Assembly: GCF_014764305.1 (NCBI RefSeq)
Contig: NZ_CP061703.1
Location: forward strand, 2,771,501-2,835,500
Direction: 5' to 3'
Source: Mesoflavibacter profundi
GTDB taxonomy: Bacteria > Bacteroidota > Bacteroidia > Flavobacteriales > Flavobacteriaceae
Length of the DNA stretch: 64,000 nt
Below, piece by piece: positions 36,116-44,958 of this stretch. Position numbers and translations under genes: made by a program. Within the stretch, counting starts at the first letter, position 1, and each line of letters starts with the position of its first letter. The notes beneath the pieces were generated by a model. That model saw only the letters and a program-made list of their open reading frames with translations, searched no databases and was not told the origin of the DNA.

Positions 36116-37321
36116 ATGAGCATTTTTAATAGAATTTTTGGTATCGCTATTATCTTTCTTTTATTTACTTGCAACAAAAATGCTGATAACGTTGAAACTG
36201 AAACTTCAGTTAATCCTACTCCTATCCTAAAACTGGAAAACAACCAGTTTTATATCTCTGGATTAACTTTTAGCGATAGTTTAAAGACGGTTTACCTTAG
36301 TAGGATTGAAACTAATGTACCGCAAATTATAGATAGCGCTATTGTAAAAAATAAAACCTTTAATTTTTCAGGATTTATATCAAATCCAGAAGAATATATT
36401 ATCACTACTAACTTAAGTGATTCTCCGTTTAGATTTCTTGTAGACGCTTCGAAAATTGAAGTATTTATTAATCAAAATGTAGAAAAATCGGCAAGTTATT
36501 CTTCAACTACGATTCAAAAACAATACAAATCTTACAGAGATAGTATAACTGCATTTAGAAATAAAGGTGTGAAATTGTATTATGACTTAAAAGGCGATTT
36601 TTCATCTAAAAAAATTGCGAAACTTAAGTTAGACAGAGTAAAGTTATTTGCTGAAAGAAGCCGTTATACAAGAGATTTCATTAAAAACAACCCAAATTCT
36701 TATTTATCGGTAATACTTTTAAAAAATGAAATTAATGCTTACGGAATCAAAGAAATTAGAACTTTATTTGATAATCTATCTCCTGATTTAAAAAGTATTG
36801 CAAGTGTAAAGACTTTAGATTCTGTAATTACTGAAATAGAAACTACAGACAGAAACTCTAAAATTATAGATATTCAACTAACCGAAACACCTATAAAAAA
36901 AATAGAATATAGGCCAAAAGCTTACGGTTTTTCTGGTGTAAATCCATATGGCGAAACATTAAGTCTACAATCCATACCAAAAGGAAAAGTAATTTTAATA
37001 GATTTTTGGGCAAGTTGGTGTGGACCATGTAGAGCTACAAATCCGCAATTAGTCACCTTATATAATAAATACCATAATCAAGGGTTAGAGATATTTAGCA
37101 TTAGCGAAGATAAAGGGACAACCGAATGGATAAATGCAATTGCAACCGATAATTTACAATGGGATTATCATATTATAGACAATAATAAAAGTATTGCTTT
37201 TAGATATGGTGTAGAGTCTATACCGTTTAAGTTATTAATTGATAAAAATGGTAATATTGCTAGTGAAAAAATATCTGGAAACGCTCTGGAATCTAGAATT
37301 AAAACATTGCTTGCAGAATAA
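36116..37321 (+). CDS. TlpA-like thioredoxin-domain protein with N-terminal DUF4369
   Basis: 401 residues. The export signal ends in a lipobox-like LLFTC (Cys18), so it is probably a periplasmic lipoprotein. Residues about 35-140 look like DUF4369 (beta-sandwich: FYISGLTFSDSLKTVYL, FNFSGFISNPEEYII). A helical linker follows, and the C-terminal 140 residues are an AhpC/TSA-type thioredoxin fold with the redox motif WCGPC in DFWASWCGPCRATNP. The role is thiol-disulfide exchange in the periplasm. The cis-Pro (SIPFK) is present. Confidence 0.88.
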   Translation: MSIFNRIFGIAIIFLLFTCNKNADNVETETSVNPTPILKLENNQFYISGLTFSDSLKTVYLSRIETNVPQIIDSAIVKNKTFNFSGFISNPEEYIITTNLSDSPFRFLVDASKIEVFINQNVEKSASYSSTTIQKQYKSYRDSITAFRNKGVKLYYDLKGDFSSKKIAKLKLDRVKLFAERSRYTRDFIKNNPNSYLSVILLKNEINAYGIKEIRTLFDNLSPDLKSIASVKTLDSVITEIETTDRNSKIIDIQLTETPIKKIEYRPKAYGFSGVNPYGETLSLQSIPKGKVILIDFWASWCGPCRATNPQLVTLYNKYHNQGLEIFSISEDKGTTEWINAIATDNLQWDYHIIDNNKSIAFRYGVESIPFKLLIDKNGNIASEKISGNALESRIKTLLAE

Positions 37322-37325
37322 CCTG

Positions 37326-37718
37326 TTATTGTTCTTTTAATCTATCTTTTATATATTCTATTTTGGTTTTACCATGTGGTTTAGGTTTACCATCGTCTCC
37401 TAAATTTACCATAATAATATCCTCTACTGTGATAATGGTTTCGCGTGTTCGCATATTACGCACTTCGCACTTTAGTGTTAAGGAAGAGCTACCAAATTTT
37501 TTAACGTCAATACCAATTTCAACAATATCGCCTTCTGTAGCTTTACTCATAAAATTAATTTCACTCATGTATTTGGTAACAACTCTATTATTTTCTAGTT
37601 GTACTATACTATAAAGCGCAGCTTCTTCGTCTATCCAAGCTAGTAATTTACCACCAAATAATGTTCCGTTAGGATTTAAATCTTCGGGTTTTACCCATTT
37701 TCTTGTGTGAAATCTCAT
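37326..37718 (-). CDS. Acyl-CoA thioesterase (hotdog fold, YciA/BACH-like)
   Basis: 130 residues, a single hotdog domain. The conserved segment NPNGTLFGGKLLAWIDEEAAL (17-37, in parts) carries the catalytic acidic residue in the long helix, and MSEINFMSKATEGDIVEIGIDVKKFG forms the following strands. The C-terminus is short and basic. Cytoplasmic hydrolysis of acyl-CoA to free acid. Convergent with the thioredoxin gene, 4 bases apart. Confidence 0.88.
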   Translation of the reverse strand: MRFHTRKWVKPEDLNPNGTLFGGKLLAWIDEEAALYSIVQLENNRVVTKYMSEINFMSKATEGDIVEIGIDVKKFGSSSLTLKCEVRNMRTRETIITVEDIIMVNLGDDGKPKPHGKTKIEYIKDRLKEQ

Positions 37719-37746
37719 ATGTTTTTAATAAGTGTTTTTTTACTGT

Positions 37747-37778
37747 TTATCTATATTTTTTTTAAAAGATATAGATAA
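37747..37778. promoter_or_regulatory. Perfect 10-base inverted repeat in a divergent promoter region
   Basis: TTATCTATAT (37747-37756) and ATATAGATAA (37769-37778) with a 12-base T/A-rich loop, between the thioesterase gene (minus) and the exported-protein gene at 37811 (plus). Operator or hairpin; undetermined. Confidence 0.4.
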
Positions 37779-37810
37779 TGTTTAGGTTAGACTTCTAAAT
37801 TAATCAATAA

Positions 37811-38248
37811 ATGAAAAACCTTCTAACCTTAGTGCTTGTTTTTAGCACTTTTTTAACCTACGCTCAAGAAAAACTTACTGTAGTAAATAATTGGACTGTT
37901 ACTAAAGATTTAGAATTAGTAACCATTAGCCAAAGAACCGTTAACGTAAGTGATGAAAAAAACGGGATTTTTAAAGAATATGTACAATATAAATTTAAAA
38001 ACAAGACCAATAAACAAGTATTTATAAATTGGGATTTTGAGCTTAAATACAGCAATTCGGATAAAGTGCATACAAATTCTGGAGAGCTTTATCGCGCTAC
38101 GGTTTTACAACCTAACCAAGATTTTATCCCTACTTACAACTTATCTAATCAAAAAAGCTTTTTCGTGTTTAATAAGTTTTTAAAAAGCACAACCAATGTG
38201 CAATTAGAATACGCAAACTTTAAAAACTTATCTGTAAAAACTTTATAA
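37811..38248 (+). CDS. Small exported protein of unknown function
   Basis: 145 residues with a clear signal peptide (LLTLVLVFSTFLTYAQ, cleavage near 19). The mature 125 residues are beta-rich (EYVQYKFKNKTNKQVFINWDFELKY in parts), like an immunoglobulin-type sandwich. No motif is recognised. The large surface protein starts 10 bases downstream on the same strand, so the pair may be co-transcribed and functionally linked. Confidence 0.6.
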   Translation: MKNLLTLVLVFSTFLTYAQEKLTVVNNWTVTKDLELVTISQRTVNVSDEKNGIFKEYVQYKFKNKTNKQVFINWDFELKYSNSDKVHTNSGELYRATVLQPNQDFIPTYNLSNQKSFFVFNKFLKSTTNVQLEYANFKNLSVKTL

Positions 38249-38258
38249 CGCATTACAC

Positions 38259-41200
38259 ATGAAAAACTTTATTTTATTTATACTTATAGCATTAAGCAGT
38301 CATGTAATTAATGCGCAATGTACAGATCCTTCAGGATTAAATATTATTGGAACAAGCGAAACAACTGCAACTTTTGGCTGGACAGAAAATGGATCTGCTT
38401 TAGATTGGGAATACGAAATTGTTTTATCCGGAGCAACACCAACAGGAACAGGAACTGCTATAAATGCAAATCCTTATACAGTAGATAATTTAATTTCTGG
38501 AGAAAATTATGATGTATACCTTAGATCAAATTGTTTAGCTAATGGATATAGTAATTGGATTGGACCAGTAAATTTAACAACCATTTCATGCATCTTTACA
38601 ATCGATGCTTTAGAAAGCACAGATAACTGTTTAGAATACTGCTTCTTCCCTATTGGTAGTCAATTTGGAACATTTTTCGATTTTAATTCTGGAGTATTAC
38701 CAACAGGATGGAATTCTTCTCCTTATGCAGTAGGAACACCTTGTATTACAGATATGGTAGATAATTCGCCATATTTTTGGGCGACAACATTAGATTCTAA
38801 CGGTTATAGACAAGTTACCACAAATACTTTAGATGTATCTTTAGGTGGAATTATACAGTTTTACATGCGATATGGTGCAGATGATCCAGATCCTGGTTGT
38901 GAAACTGCAGATTTACCAGAAGAAGGTGTTAGATTACAATATTCTATAAATAATGGTGCTACTTGGGTAGATATTAATTATTGGATTCCTACAGATATAT
39001 TAACAGATCCATTATATAGTTGGACACAATACACAGAGAATATTCCTGTTGCAGCTCAAACGGCTAACACATTATTTAGATGGTTTCAGCAAGATAATAG
39101 TGGTAGCCAATACGACAATTGGGGATTAGATAATGTATTAGTATCTGCTAACACAAATGCCAACTATTTATGGGATTTTGGCGATGGTAATACGTCTACT
39201 CTTGCAACGCCTTGTCATTCTTATGCTACAGAAGGTAATTACAATGTAACTTTAACTGTTAATTCACCAAATTGTAATGCGTCTGCATCAACTTCTGTGA
39301 ATGCAGAAGATAATTTGCCTCCAACAGTTATTTGTCAAGACATAACAATTGATTTAGACAATTTAGGTAATGCAAGCATTACCGCATCAGATATTGATGA
39401 TGGAAGTTTTGATACTTGCGGAATACAAAGTTTAAATTTATCGCAAACTAATTTTAATTGTTCGGATGTAGGTAATAATAGTGTTATACTTTCAGTTACA
39501 GATATTTATGGAAACACTGAAACTTGTACAGCAACAGTAACAGTTAATCCTTCATATCCTGCGCCTCAAAACATAACTATTTCTTCTATAACAGCGACTA
39601 ATGCGATTATAGATTGGTTACCTGGAGGAACAGAAACTTCTTGGAATATAGAGATAGTTCCAGCAGGAACAACACCAACTGGAACAGGCACAATTGTAAA
39701 TAGTATACCATATACGGTATCTAACTTAACAGCTAATACAGATTACGATGTGTATATTCAAGCTGTGTCCAATACAGGTTGTAGTGAATTAGCAGGTCCA
39801 GAAACATTTTCTACACCATGTGTTACTTTAAGTGTTCCTTATGTAGAACCTGTAGAAACACAATTACTAGGTAACGCTAGTTTAATTGATAATTGTTGGT
39901 CTGCGGTAGATTCTAATTATGAATGGAGAGCAAATTCATTTGGTACAGCATCTATAGGAACTGGTCCAAACGCTGCTGCAAATGGTACAAATTATTTTTA
40001 TACTGAAGCTTCTTCTCCTGCAAACACAGGTGATGTAGCGATTTTATTATCTCCAATATTTGATTTAACAACATCTACAAATACTGTACTTCATTTTAAT
40101 TACCATATGTACGGATCAGCAATGGGAGAATTACACGTCGATCTTTATGATGGATTAAATTGGGTACAAGATGTTTTTGTTTTAAATGGTCAACAACAAA
40201 GTTCTAATAGTAGCGCTTGGTTAAACCAAGTGATAGATATTAGTAGTTATGAAACCGTTTCTAATTTTCAAGTTAGATTTAGAGGTATTAGAGGTAGCTC
40301 TTACACATCTGATATGGCAATAGATGATATTACTATAGAAAGTATGCTACCTTGTCCAGAACCTATTAATTTTACAGCATCAAATCCTACAGCTACAACT
40401 ATAGATTTAAACTGGACAGAAGTTGGATCTGCAATAAGTTGGGAAATTGAAGCTGTTCCTACAGGAATGACTCCAACAGGATCTGGAATTACAGTTAATA
40501 CAATGCCTTATACTTATTCCGGTTTAAATATAAATACAACTTACGATTTTTACATAAGTGCAATTTGTAGTAGTACTAGCATGAGCAATTGGGTTGGACC
40601 AGTTACTTTAGCTACCGTTTGTGACGATATTAGCTTTGATTTTTGCCCACAAGACATTACCATTGCGACAGACGCTGGACAATGTTATGCAATTCCAAAT
40701 TTTAGTATTCCTACAATTACAGATAATTGTGATCCAACAAACACAAGTGTAACTTTGCTTCAAGGATTTAATCCAGATCAAGCATTTCCTATTGGTACAA
40801 CAACTGTAGAATATACAGCTTCAAATAGTGTTGGAACTACAATATTCTGTCAATTTGATGTGACAGTTCAAGATCCTTTTAGTGGATTACAATTACAATC
40901 TAGTGTTGCTCCAGATGATAACGATATAATAACGCTTTGTAATGAAGACACGACAACATTAACACTAACTGGTGGAAATTTTGATGGGACCGAAACTTAC
41001 CAATGGTATCTAGACAACACAATAATACCTAACCAAACGTCAAACACTATAAATAATGTTAATGATACTGGTGAATATCAAATTGAAGTTTCGCTTGGAA
41101 CATGTTCGCAAGTATATATGGTAAATATAAATCACATCATTGCTAATCCTGATTTTGAAGTTAGTGCAATTGCTTGTGAAGGTGCAAACTTTAACGTAAC

Positions 41201-41870
41201 AGGAACACAAGGCGGATCATTTATGTTTGAAACAACGCCTTTTGATGGCGCTATGATAAATCCTACTACAGGAGAAATTTATAATGCTAATCCAGGTGAA
41301 ACCTATGAAGTTAGATACACAACACCTCAAACGGTTTGTCAGGAATTTGCTGTTGTTTCAGTGACTTTACTACCTTTAGATGATGCAAGTTTTGAATTAG
41401 ACGAAGACAATTTATTCTGTTATTCTGCAAAAATGATTGTAACAGGAACTACAGTAGGCACATTCTCTTTTAATCCAGAACCAAATGATGGCGCTGTTAT
41501 AAACCCTGAAACTGGTGAAGTTAGCAATACACAACCAAACACATATTACACCGTACAATACACGACAAATGACGTATGTAGTAATACTGAATTCTTGACT
41601 TACTTAACGCCAGAAAACTGTATTATTCCGCAAGGAATTTCTCCAAATGGTGATGAGTATAACGAGTATTTTGAAGTGTCTTGGTTAGAAGCCACAAAGA
41701 TTACAATTTACAATAGATACGGTAAAGAAGTTTATAGTAAAGTTAACTACAGAAACGAATGGAATGGAATAACAAATACTAACGAGCCTTTACCAACAGG
41801 AACGTATTATTACTGTATAGAACTTCCAGAAGACAAACCTGTTGTTGGTTGGGTTTACGTTAATAGATAA
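38259..41870 (+). CDS. Large multidomain surface protein with T9SS type B C-terminal domain
   Basis: 1203 residues. Signal peptide ends near NAQ19. Three fibronectin-III units carry the same motif W..E........TPTG.G....PYT...L.....YD.Y (about 25-110, 445-530, 705-795). Two adhesin/MAM-like domains lie at about 140-300 and 560-700, a PKD domain (LWDFGDGNTST) near 305-350, and HYR domains near 355-440 and 800-880. Two tandem 75-residue repeats with PNDGAVINPETGE-type cores occupy about 985-1130. The last 80 residues (IPQGISPNGDEYNEYFEV ... ITIYNRYGKEVY ... WNG ... LPTGTYYYC) are the gliding-motility/CHU_C sorting signal, so it is secreted by T9SS. Probable adhesin. Confidence 0.88.
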   Translation: MKNFILFILIALSSHVINAQCTDPSGLNIIGTSETTATFGWTENGSALDWEYEIVLSGATPTGTGTAINANPYTVDNLISGENYDVYLRSNCLANGYSNWIGPVNLTTISCIFTIDALESTDNCLEYCFFPIGSQFGTFFDFNSGVLPTGWNSSPYAVGTPCITDMVDNSPYFWATTLDSNGYRQVTTNTLDVSLGGIIQFYMRYGADDPDPGCETADLPEEGVRLQYSINNGATWVDINYWIPTDILTDPLYSWTQYTENIPVAAQTANTLFRWFQQDNSGSQYDNWGLDNVLVSANTNANYLWDFGDGNTSTLATPCHSYATEGNYNVTLTVNSPNCNASASTSVNAEDNLPPTVICQDITIDLDNLGNASITASDIDDGSFDTCGIQSLNLSQTNFNCSDVGNNSVILSVTDIYGNTETCTATVTVNPSYPAPQNITISSITATNAIIDWLPGGTETSWNIEIVPAGTTPTGTGTIVNSIPYTVSNLTANTDYDVYIQAVSNTGCSELAGPETFSTPCVTLSVPYVEPVETQLLGNASLIDNCWSAVDSNYEWRANSFGTASIGTGPNAAANGTNYFYTEASSPANTGDVAILLSPIFDLTTSTNTVLHFNYHMYGSAMGELHVDLYDGLNWVQDVFVLNGQQQSSNSSAWLNQVIDISSYETVSNFQVRFRGIRGSSYTSDMAIDDITIESMLPCPEPINFTASNPTATTIDLNWTEVGSAISWEIEAVPTGMTPTGSGITVNTMPYTYSGLNINTTYDFYISAICSSTSMSNWVGPVTLATVCDDISFDFCPQDITIATDAGQCYAIPNFSIPTITDNCDPTNTSVTLLQGFNPDQAFPIGTTTVEYTASNSVGTTIFCQFDVTVQDPFSGLQLQSSVAPDDNDIITLCNEDTTTLTLTGGNFDGTETYQWYLDNTIIPNQTSNTINNVNDTGEYQIEVSLGTCSQVYMVNINHIIANPDFEVSAIACEGANFNVTGTQGGSFMFETTPFDGAMINPTTGEIYNANPGETYEVRYTTPQTVCQEFAVVSVTLLPLDDASFELDEDNLFCYSAKMIVTGTTVGTFSFNPEPNDGAVINPETGEVSNTQPNTYYTVQYTTNDVCSNTEFLTYLTPENCIIPQGISPNGDEYNEYFEVSWLEATKITIYNRYGKEVYSKVNYRNEWNGITNTNEPLPTGTYYYCIELPEDKPVVGWVYVNR

Positions 41871-41876
41871 ACTATT

Positions 41877-41911
41877 AATTCTAATTATTTCATATTAAAA
41901 TAATTAGAATT
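41877..41911. terminator. Hairpin downstream of the surface protein gene
   Basis: Fourteen-pair stem AATTCTAATTATTT / AAATAATTAGAATT with a 7-base loop; AT-only apart from two C-G pairs, no long T run after it. Probably acts with the stronger hairpin at 41931. Confidence 0.6.
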
Positions 41912-41930
41912 TAAGTACTTCATAATAAAT

Positions 41931-41970
41931 AAAAAATGTTGTTAATAAGACAGTTAACAACATTTTTTTT
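41931..41970. terminator. Intrinsic terminator
   Basis: Fifteen-pair stem AAAAAATGTTGTTAA (41931-41945) / TTAACAACATTTTTT (41954-41968) with an 8-base loop and a T run, ending the surface protein transcript. Confidence 0.92.
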
Positions 41971-42022
41971 TGCTCTAATTAAGTATTAAAATTATCAATA
42001 ATTTTAATTAAAACTTCAAGTT

Positions 42023-42439
42023 ATGACTACAAGAGATCAACTATTATTAGAAGCAAGACCAGTTATAGAAAGTATAGTTTTAAATGAACATATGAGTAAT
42101 GACGAAAGATTTCAAAATGAAACCTTAAGACCTATAATTAAGCTTCAAAATGATTTATTAATAGAAGTTTTTAAAAACTACATTGCAAAACATAAAAATG
42201 TATTTTATCAACTAACCTTAGAAAAAAGACTTAATTATATAGAAAACGCTATTCATAAAGATATCAAGTTTAGAAATAGCTTAAAAGGCATGATAATAGG
42301 TCAATTTACGGTTTTAGAATATAGTATATATATAAAAAATTCGTCTGCGTTAAATAAACGTATGATGACTATTGTTAAGCAACGACTACAAAGTAATATT
42401 CAACTTTTTGAAAAACCAGATTATCTAGCTGCAGTATAA
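42023..42439 (+). CDS. Conserved small helical protein, unknown function
   Basis: 138 residues, soluble, predicted all-helical, no signal peptide. Features: TTRDQLLLEARP at the start, ETLRPIIKLQNDLLIEVFKNYI (in parts), and LEKRLNYIENAIHKDIKFRNSLKGMIIGQFT. Proteins like this are widespread in Flavobacteriaceae; I recognise no characterised member and assign no function. The next gene starts 9 bases after its stop, so they form a two-gene operon with the GreA-like protein. Confidence 0.65.
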   Translation: MTTRDQLLLEARPVIESIVLNEHMSNDERFQNETLRPIIKLQNDLLIEVFKNYIAKHKNVFYQLTLEKRLNYIENAIHKDIKFRNSLKGMIIGQFTVLEYSIYIKNSSALNKRMMTIVKQRLQSNIQLFEKPDYLAAV

Positions 42440-42447
42440 AACAGTTA

Positions 42448-42894
42448 ATGACTATTAAACAACAACTTTGGCAAATTTGTAACAACCATGTGGAAGACCG
42501 CATAAATGATTACAAAAACGAAATTAACCTTATTAAAGAATCTTTAGAAAGTAACGATAAAGGCAATAATGAAGATGACGATTCTGGTAACGGTAAATTA
42601 ATGAATGACCTAGAAAAAAACATTGGTTATTTAAATGAAGCTAGAAAAACACACGAGTATTTAAAACTGGTTAAAACCAATTTACTTTCTACTAATGCAG
42701 CATTAGGAAGTCTTGTAATTACAGATACTTTACAGTTTTTTATTGCTATTAGTTTAGGTAAAATAGAAATTGATAACAACACCTATTACGCTATTTCTTT
42801 GCAATCACCAATAGGACAACTGCTAAAACAAAAAACTGAAGGTGAACAATTTGAATTTAATGGGACTAAGTATACAATTAAGCAAATAATCTAA
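42448..42894 (+). CDS. GreA/GreB C-terminal-domain-like protein
   Basis: 148 residues. The N-terminal 75 residues are a charged coiled coil (RINDYKNEINLIKESLES, an acidic NEDDDSGN turn, then MNDLEKNIGYLNEARKTH), and the C-terminal 65 residues resemble the FKBP-like domain of Gre factors: GSLVITDTLQFFIAISLG, then YYAISLQSPIGQLLKQKTEGEQFEF. In Gre factors the equivalent SSPIGRALIGKKVGD segment contacts RNA polymerase. The acidic turn at the coiled-coil tip could correspond to the Gre catalytic tip. A transcription-related role is an inference. Confidence 0.6.
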   Translation: MTIKQQLWQICNNHVEDRINDYKNEINLIKESLESNDKGNNEDDDSGNGKLMNDLEKNIGYLNEARKTHEYLKLVKTNLLSTNAALGSLVITDTLQFFIAISLGKIEIDNNTYYAISLQSPIGQLLKQKTEGEQFEFNGTKYTIKQII

Positions 42895-43575
42895 TTAATC
42901 AATTATTGATTGACCGTTTAAATCTGTGGTTAAAATATCACTCATTAAATCAAAAAACGGTCTTATAGCTTTAAATGCTTGATCAATAGTTGTGATAAAA
43001 TCTGGAGACAATACCTCTTGATCAGAAAATTCTTTGGTAAAAATAAATTGTTTTCTTCTTATTAAATCTATTGCTGGATGAGATTTATCAAATCCTTTTG
43101 GTGCTGTTTTTAATTCGTCACCTTTAAAATTTCCCCAAATAGAAGCAAATTCTTTATCCTTTAAAATTGCTCTGATATCTTCATCATCCATTTCAAATTC
43201 TTTTCTAATTCTAAATAAATCGTCCTTATTTGGATCCCAAAATCCTGTAGCTATAAAACTTTGATTATTAGGCTGAATATGAATATAATATCCGCCTCTT
43301 AATTTAGGTTTAACTCTGTTAAAAGAACAACCAAAATGGGTTTTGTAAGGTTGTTTATTTTTAGAAAATCTTACGTCTCGATAAATTCTAAATAATTTAA
43401 GTTTATCGACGTCATCATGAGTGTTTAATAAATTAAAAACGTGAGTATTAAACTGTTTAACTTCTTTTTCTATAGATTTAAAAGTGTCTTTATGTGCATT
43501 AAACCAATCTCTATCATTATTTTGTTCTAATTGGTTTAAAAATTGAAAGACGTTTTTTGTTAAAGTAGTAGTCAT
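42895..43575 (-). CDS. DUF2461 family protein
   Basis: 226 residues, cytoplasmic. The signature includes FLNQLEQNNDRDWFNAHKD near the start, RIYRDVRFSKNKQPYKTHFG (in parts, about 64-83), GGYYIHIQPNNQSFIATGFW, and PKGFDKSHPAIDLIRRKQF, matching DUF2461 (TIGR02453). Function unknown. It converges with the Gre-like gene without a spacer (stops adjacent at 42894/42895). Confidence 0.85.
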   Translation of the reverse strand: MTTTLTKNVFQFLNQLEQNNDRDWFNAHKDTFKSIEKEVKQFNTHVFNLLNTHDDVDKLKLFRIYRDVRFSKNKQPYKTHFGCSFNRVKPKLRGGYYIHIQPNNQSFIATGFWDPNKDDLFRIRKEFEMDDEDIRAILKDKEFASIWGNFKGDELKTAPKGFDKSHPAIDLIRRKQFIFTKEFSDQEVLSPDFITTIDQAFKAIRPFFDLMSDILTTDLNGQSIID

Positions 43576-43600
43576 AGCTATTAATTTAAGTACTAAAATA

Positions 43601-43632
43601 AAAAAGCCTCAGCGAAAAACTGAAGCTTTTAT
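43601..43632 (-). terminator. Hairpin between DUF2461 and the next upstream gene
   Basis: AAAAAGCCTCAG / CTGAAGCTTTT stem with a one-base bulge and a 7-base loop; A run on the plus strand gives a U run for minus-strand RNA. It probably ends the stress cluster transcript (43651 onward). Confidence 0.7.
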
Positions 43633-43650
43633 TATTTTTATTTAAATACA

Positions 43651-44196
43651 CTATTTACTTAAATACGTTTTAGTGACTAGTGCATCTTTTTCTGAATCGT
43701 AATATTCTATTACAAAATTTCCTTCGGCGTTAAAATATCCTACTCCTGTTAATTTATCAGATTTAAACAAATATCTATTACTGTTATTTAATTTTAAAGC
43801 TTTAGCATGTTTAGATAATTGTTCATTTTCCATCGTATTAATTACAAATCCAGTATCGTTAGAAGTGAATGTGTAATTATTGTCGTTGTAACTATAAAAT
43901 ACCTCTTTTGTAGTCTCATCATAAAAAGGATCGTTATCGTTATCTATAGATATTTCTCTTTCTATTTTTGTTGGGTTATTTTTTCTATCTAACGTTCCAT
44001 CTGGTTGTTTTTCAAAGGTAATAGGCGTTTCTGCTTTTGTATTTACTTTTACTTTACGCTCTATTTTTTCACCGTTTACTTTTACAGATGTTGTTTTTGT
44101 AGTTGTAGTTTCTATATGATCTACGTTTGCTGCTTGATCTTGAGCATAAAAAACCGTAGAGGTTAAAAATGCTGATAATATTATTAAATTTTTCAT
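43651..44196 (-). CDS. Exported protein of unknown function
   Basis: 181 residues with a signal peptide (LIILSAFLTSTVFYAQ, cleavage near 18). The mature part is charged: a TTTTKTTSVKVNGEKIERKVKV stretch (in parts), then NDNDPFYDETTKEVFYSYNDNNYTFTS-like beta segments and a C-terminal LTGVGYFNAEGNFVIEYYD repeat unit. No family is recognised. It is the last gene of the minus-strand stress/envelope cluster. Confidence 0.6.
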   Translation of the reverse strand: MKNLIILSAFLTSTVFYAQDQAANVDHIETTTTKTTSVKVNGEKIERKVKVNTKAETPITFEKQPDGTLDRKNNPTKIEREISIDNDNDPFYDETTKEVFYSYNDNNYTFTSNDTGFVINTMENEQLSKHAKALKLNNSNRYLFKSDKLTGVGYFNAEGNFVIEYYDSEKDALVTKTYLSK

Positions 44197-44260
44197 GGTT
44201 TTTTCTTTTTCTGTGTTGATGTTTATTTCTTATTTCATAGCAATTTTTTTTGATTGCTTT

Positions 44261-44416
44261 TTAATCTACAGCATCTTCAATATCGTCTGCTACATCTTCT
44301 ACAGCGTCTTCTACTTTTTCTCCTGTAGATTTTTCTTCTCTACATGATGTAAATGCAGTTGCTAAAGAAAACATTAATACTAATGCGTAGATTGATTTTT
44401 TTAATGTGAATTTCAT
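44261..44416 (-). CDS. Tiny acidic lipoprotein (51 residues), paralogue of the next gene
   Basis: A 51-residue frame too short for many gene finders. Lys-rich start, hydrophobic core YALVLMFSLATAF, then TSCREEKS with a lipidatable Cys25, then an acidic tail with the pattern VEDAVEDVADDIEDAVD. The same layout and the identical TSCREEKS occur in the neighbour at 44439-44651, so the two are tandem duplicates. Probably an envelope lipoprotein. The 5' leader closely matches those of 44745-44903 and 44959-45861. Confidence 0.75.
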   Translation of the reverse strand: MKFTLKKSIYALVLMFSLATAFTSCREEKSTGEKVEDAVEDVADDIEDAVD

Positions 44417-44438
44417 AATATTTGGTTTTTAGTGGTTA

Positions 44439-44651
44439 TTATTGGTCTTGACTTTCTTCTTTTACTTCTTCAATTTCATCTTGCACATCTTCCATTGCAT
44501 CTTGAACATCGTCTGAAGCATTTTCTAAATCATCTCCTACTTCATCCATAGCTTCTTCAATTTTTTCTTCCGGAGATTTTTCTTCTCTACATGACGTAAA
44601 CATTACTGCCAAAGAGAACATGATCATTACTGTATAAATTAGTTTTTTCAT
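44439..44651 (-). CDS. Small acidic lipoprotein (70 residues)
   Basis: Signal (LIYTVMIMFSLAVMF) followed by TSCREEKSPEE with Cys21 as the likely lipidation site. The mature tail of about 45 residues is nearly all Glu/Asp/Ala/Val in a heptad-like pattern (DDLENASDDVQDAMEDVQDE), predicted to be one amphipathic helix or coiled coil. Paralogous to the 51-residue gene immediately downstream. Function unknown; the cluster suggests envelope stress. Confidence 0.75.
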   Translation of the reverse strand: MKKLIYTVMIMFSLAVMFTSCREEKSPEEKIEEAMDEVGDDLENASDDVQDAMEDVQDEIEEVKEESQDQ

Positions 44652-44744
44652 TTTTTGTGGTTTTAATTGGTTAATAAATAAGAACTAATCAGCTAGCTTA
44701 TTTGCCTCTAAAATTAGTTATACCAACTGATTAGTTAACTAGTT

Positions 44745-44903
44745 TTACCTGGTTGCTCCTCTTAAAAGTGATAGTACGAATAGCACTAAAAAGATGAAGA
44801 ATAAAATTTTAGCAATTCCTGCAGCTGCGCCAGCTACGCCACCAAAACCTAAGATTCCGGCGATAATTGCGATAATAATAAATGTGATTGTCCAACGTAA
44901 CAT
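44745..44903 (-). CDS. DUF1328 small membrane protein (YtjA-like)
   Basis: 52 residues: [20 protein letters not shown], then [20 protein letters not shown], then LSLLRG. Two transmembrane helices with a Gly/Ala-rich turn are typical of DUF1328/YtjA, a family often induced with stress and biofilm genes. Function unknown. It lies between the MscS gene and the acidic lipoproteins on the same strand. Confidence 0.85.
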   Translation of the reverse strand: MLRWTITFIIIAIIAGILGFGGVAGAAAGIAKILFFIFLVLFVLSLLRGATR

Positions 44904-44958
44904 AATTTTTGGTTTTTAATGGTTATTAATTATTGTGTTGCTTATTTAAAAGCTTGTA

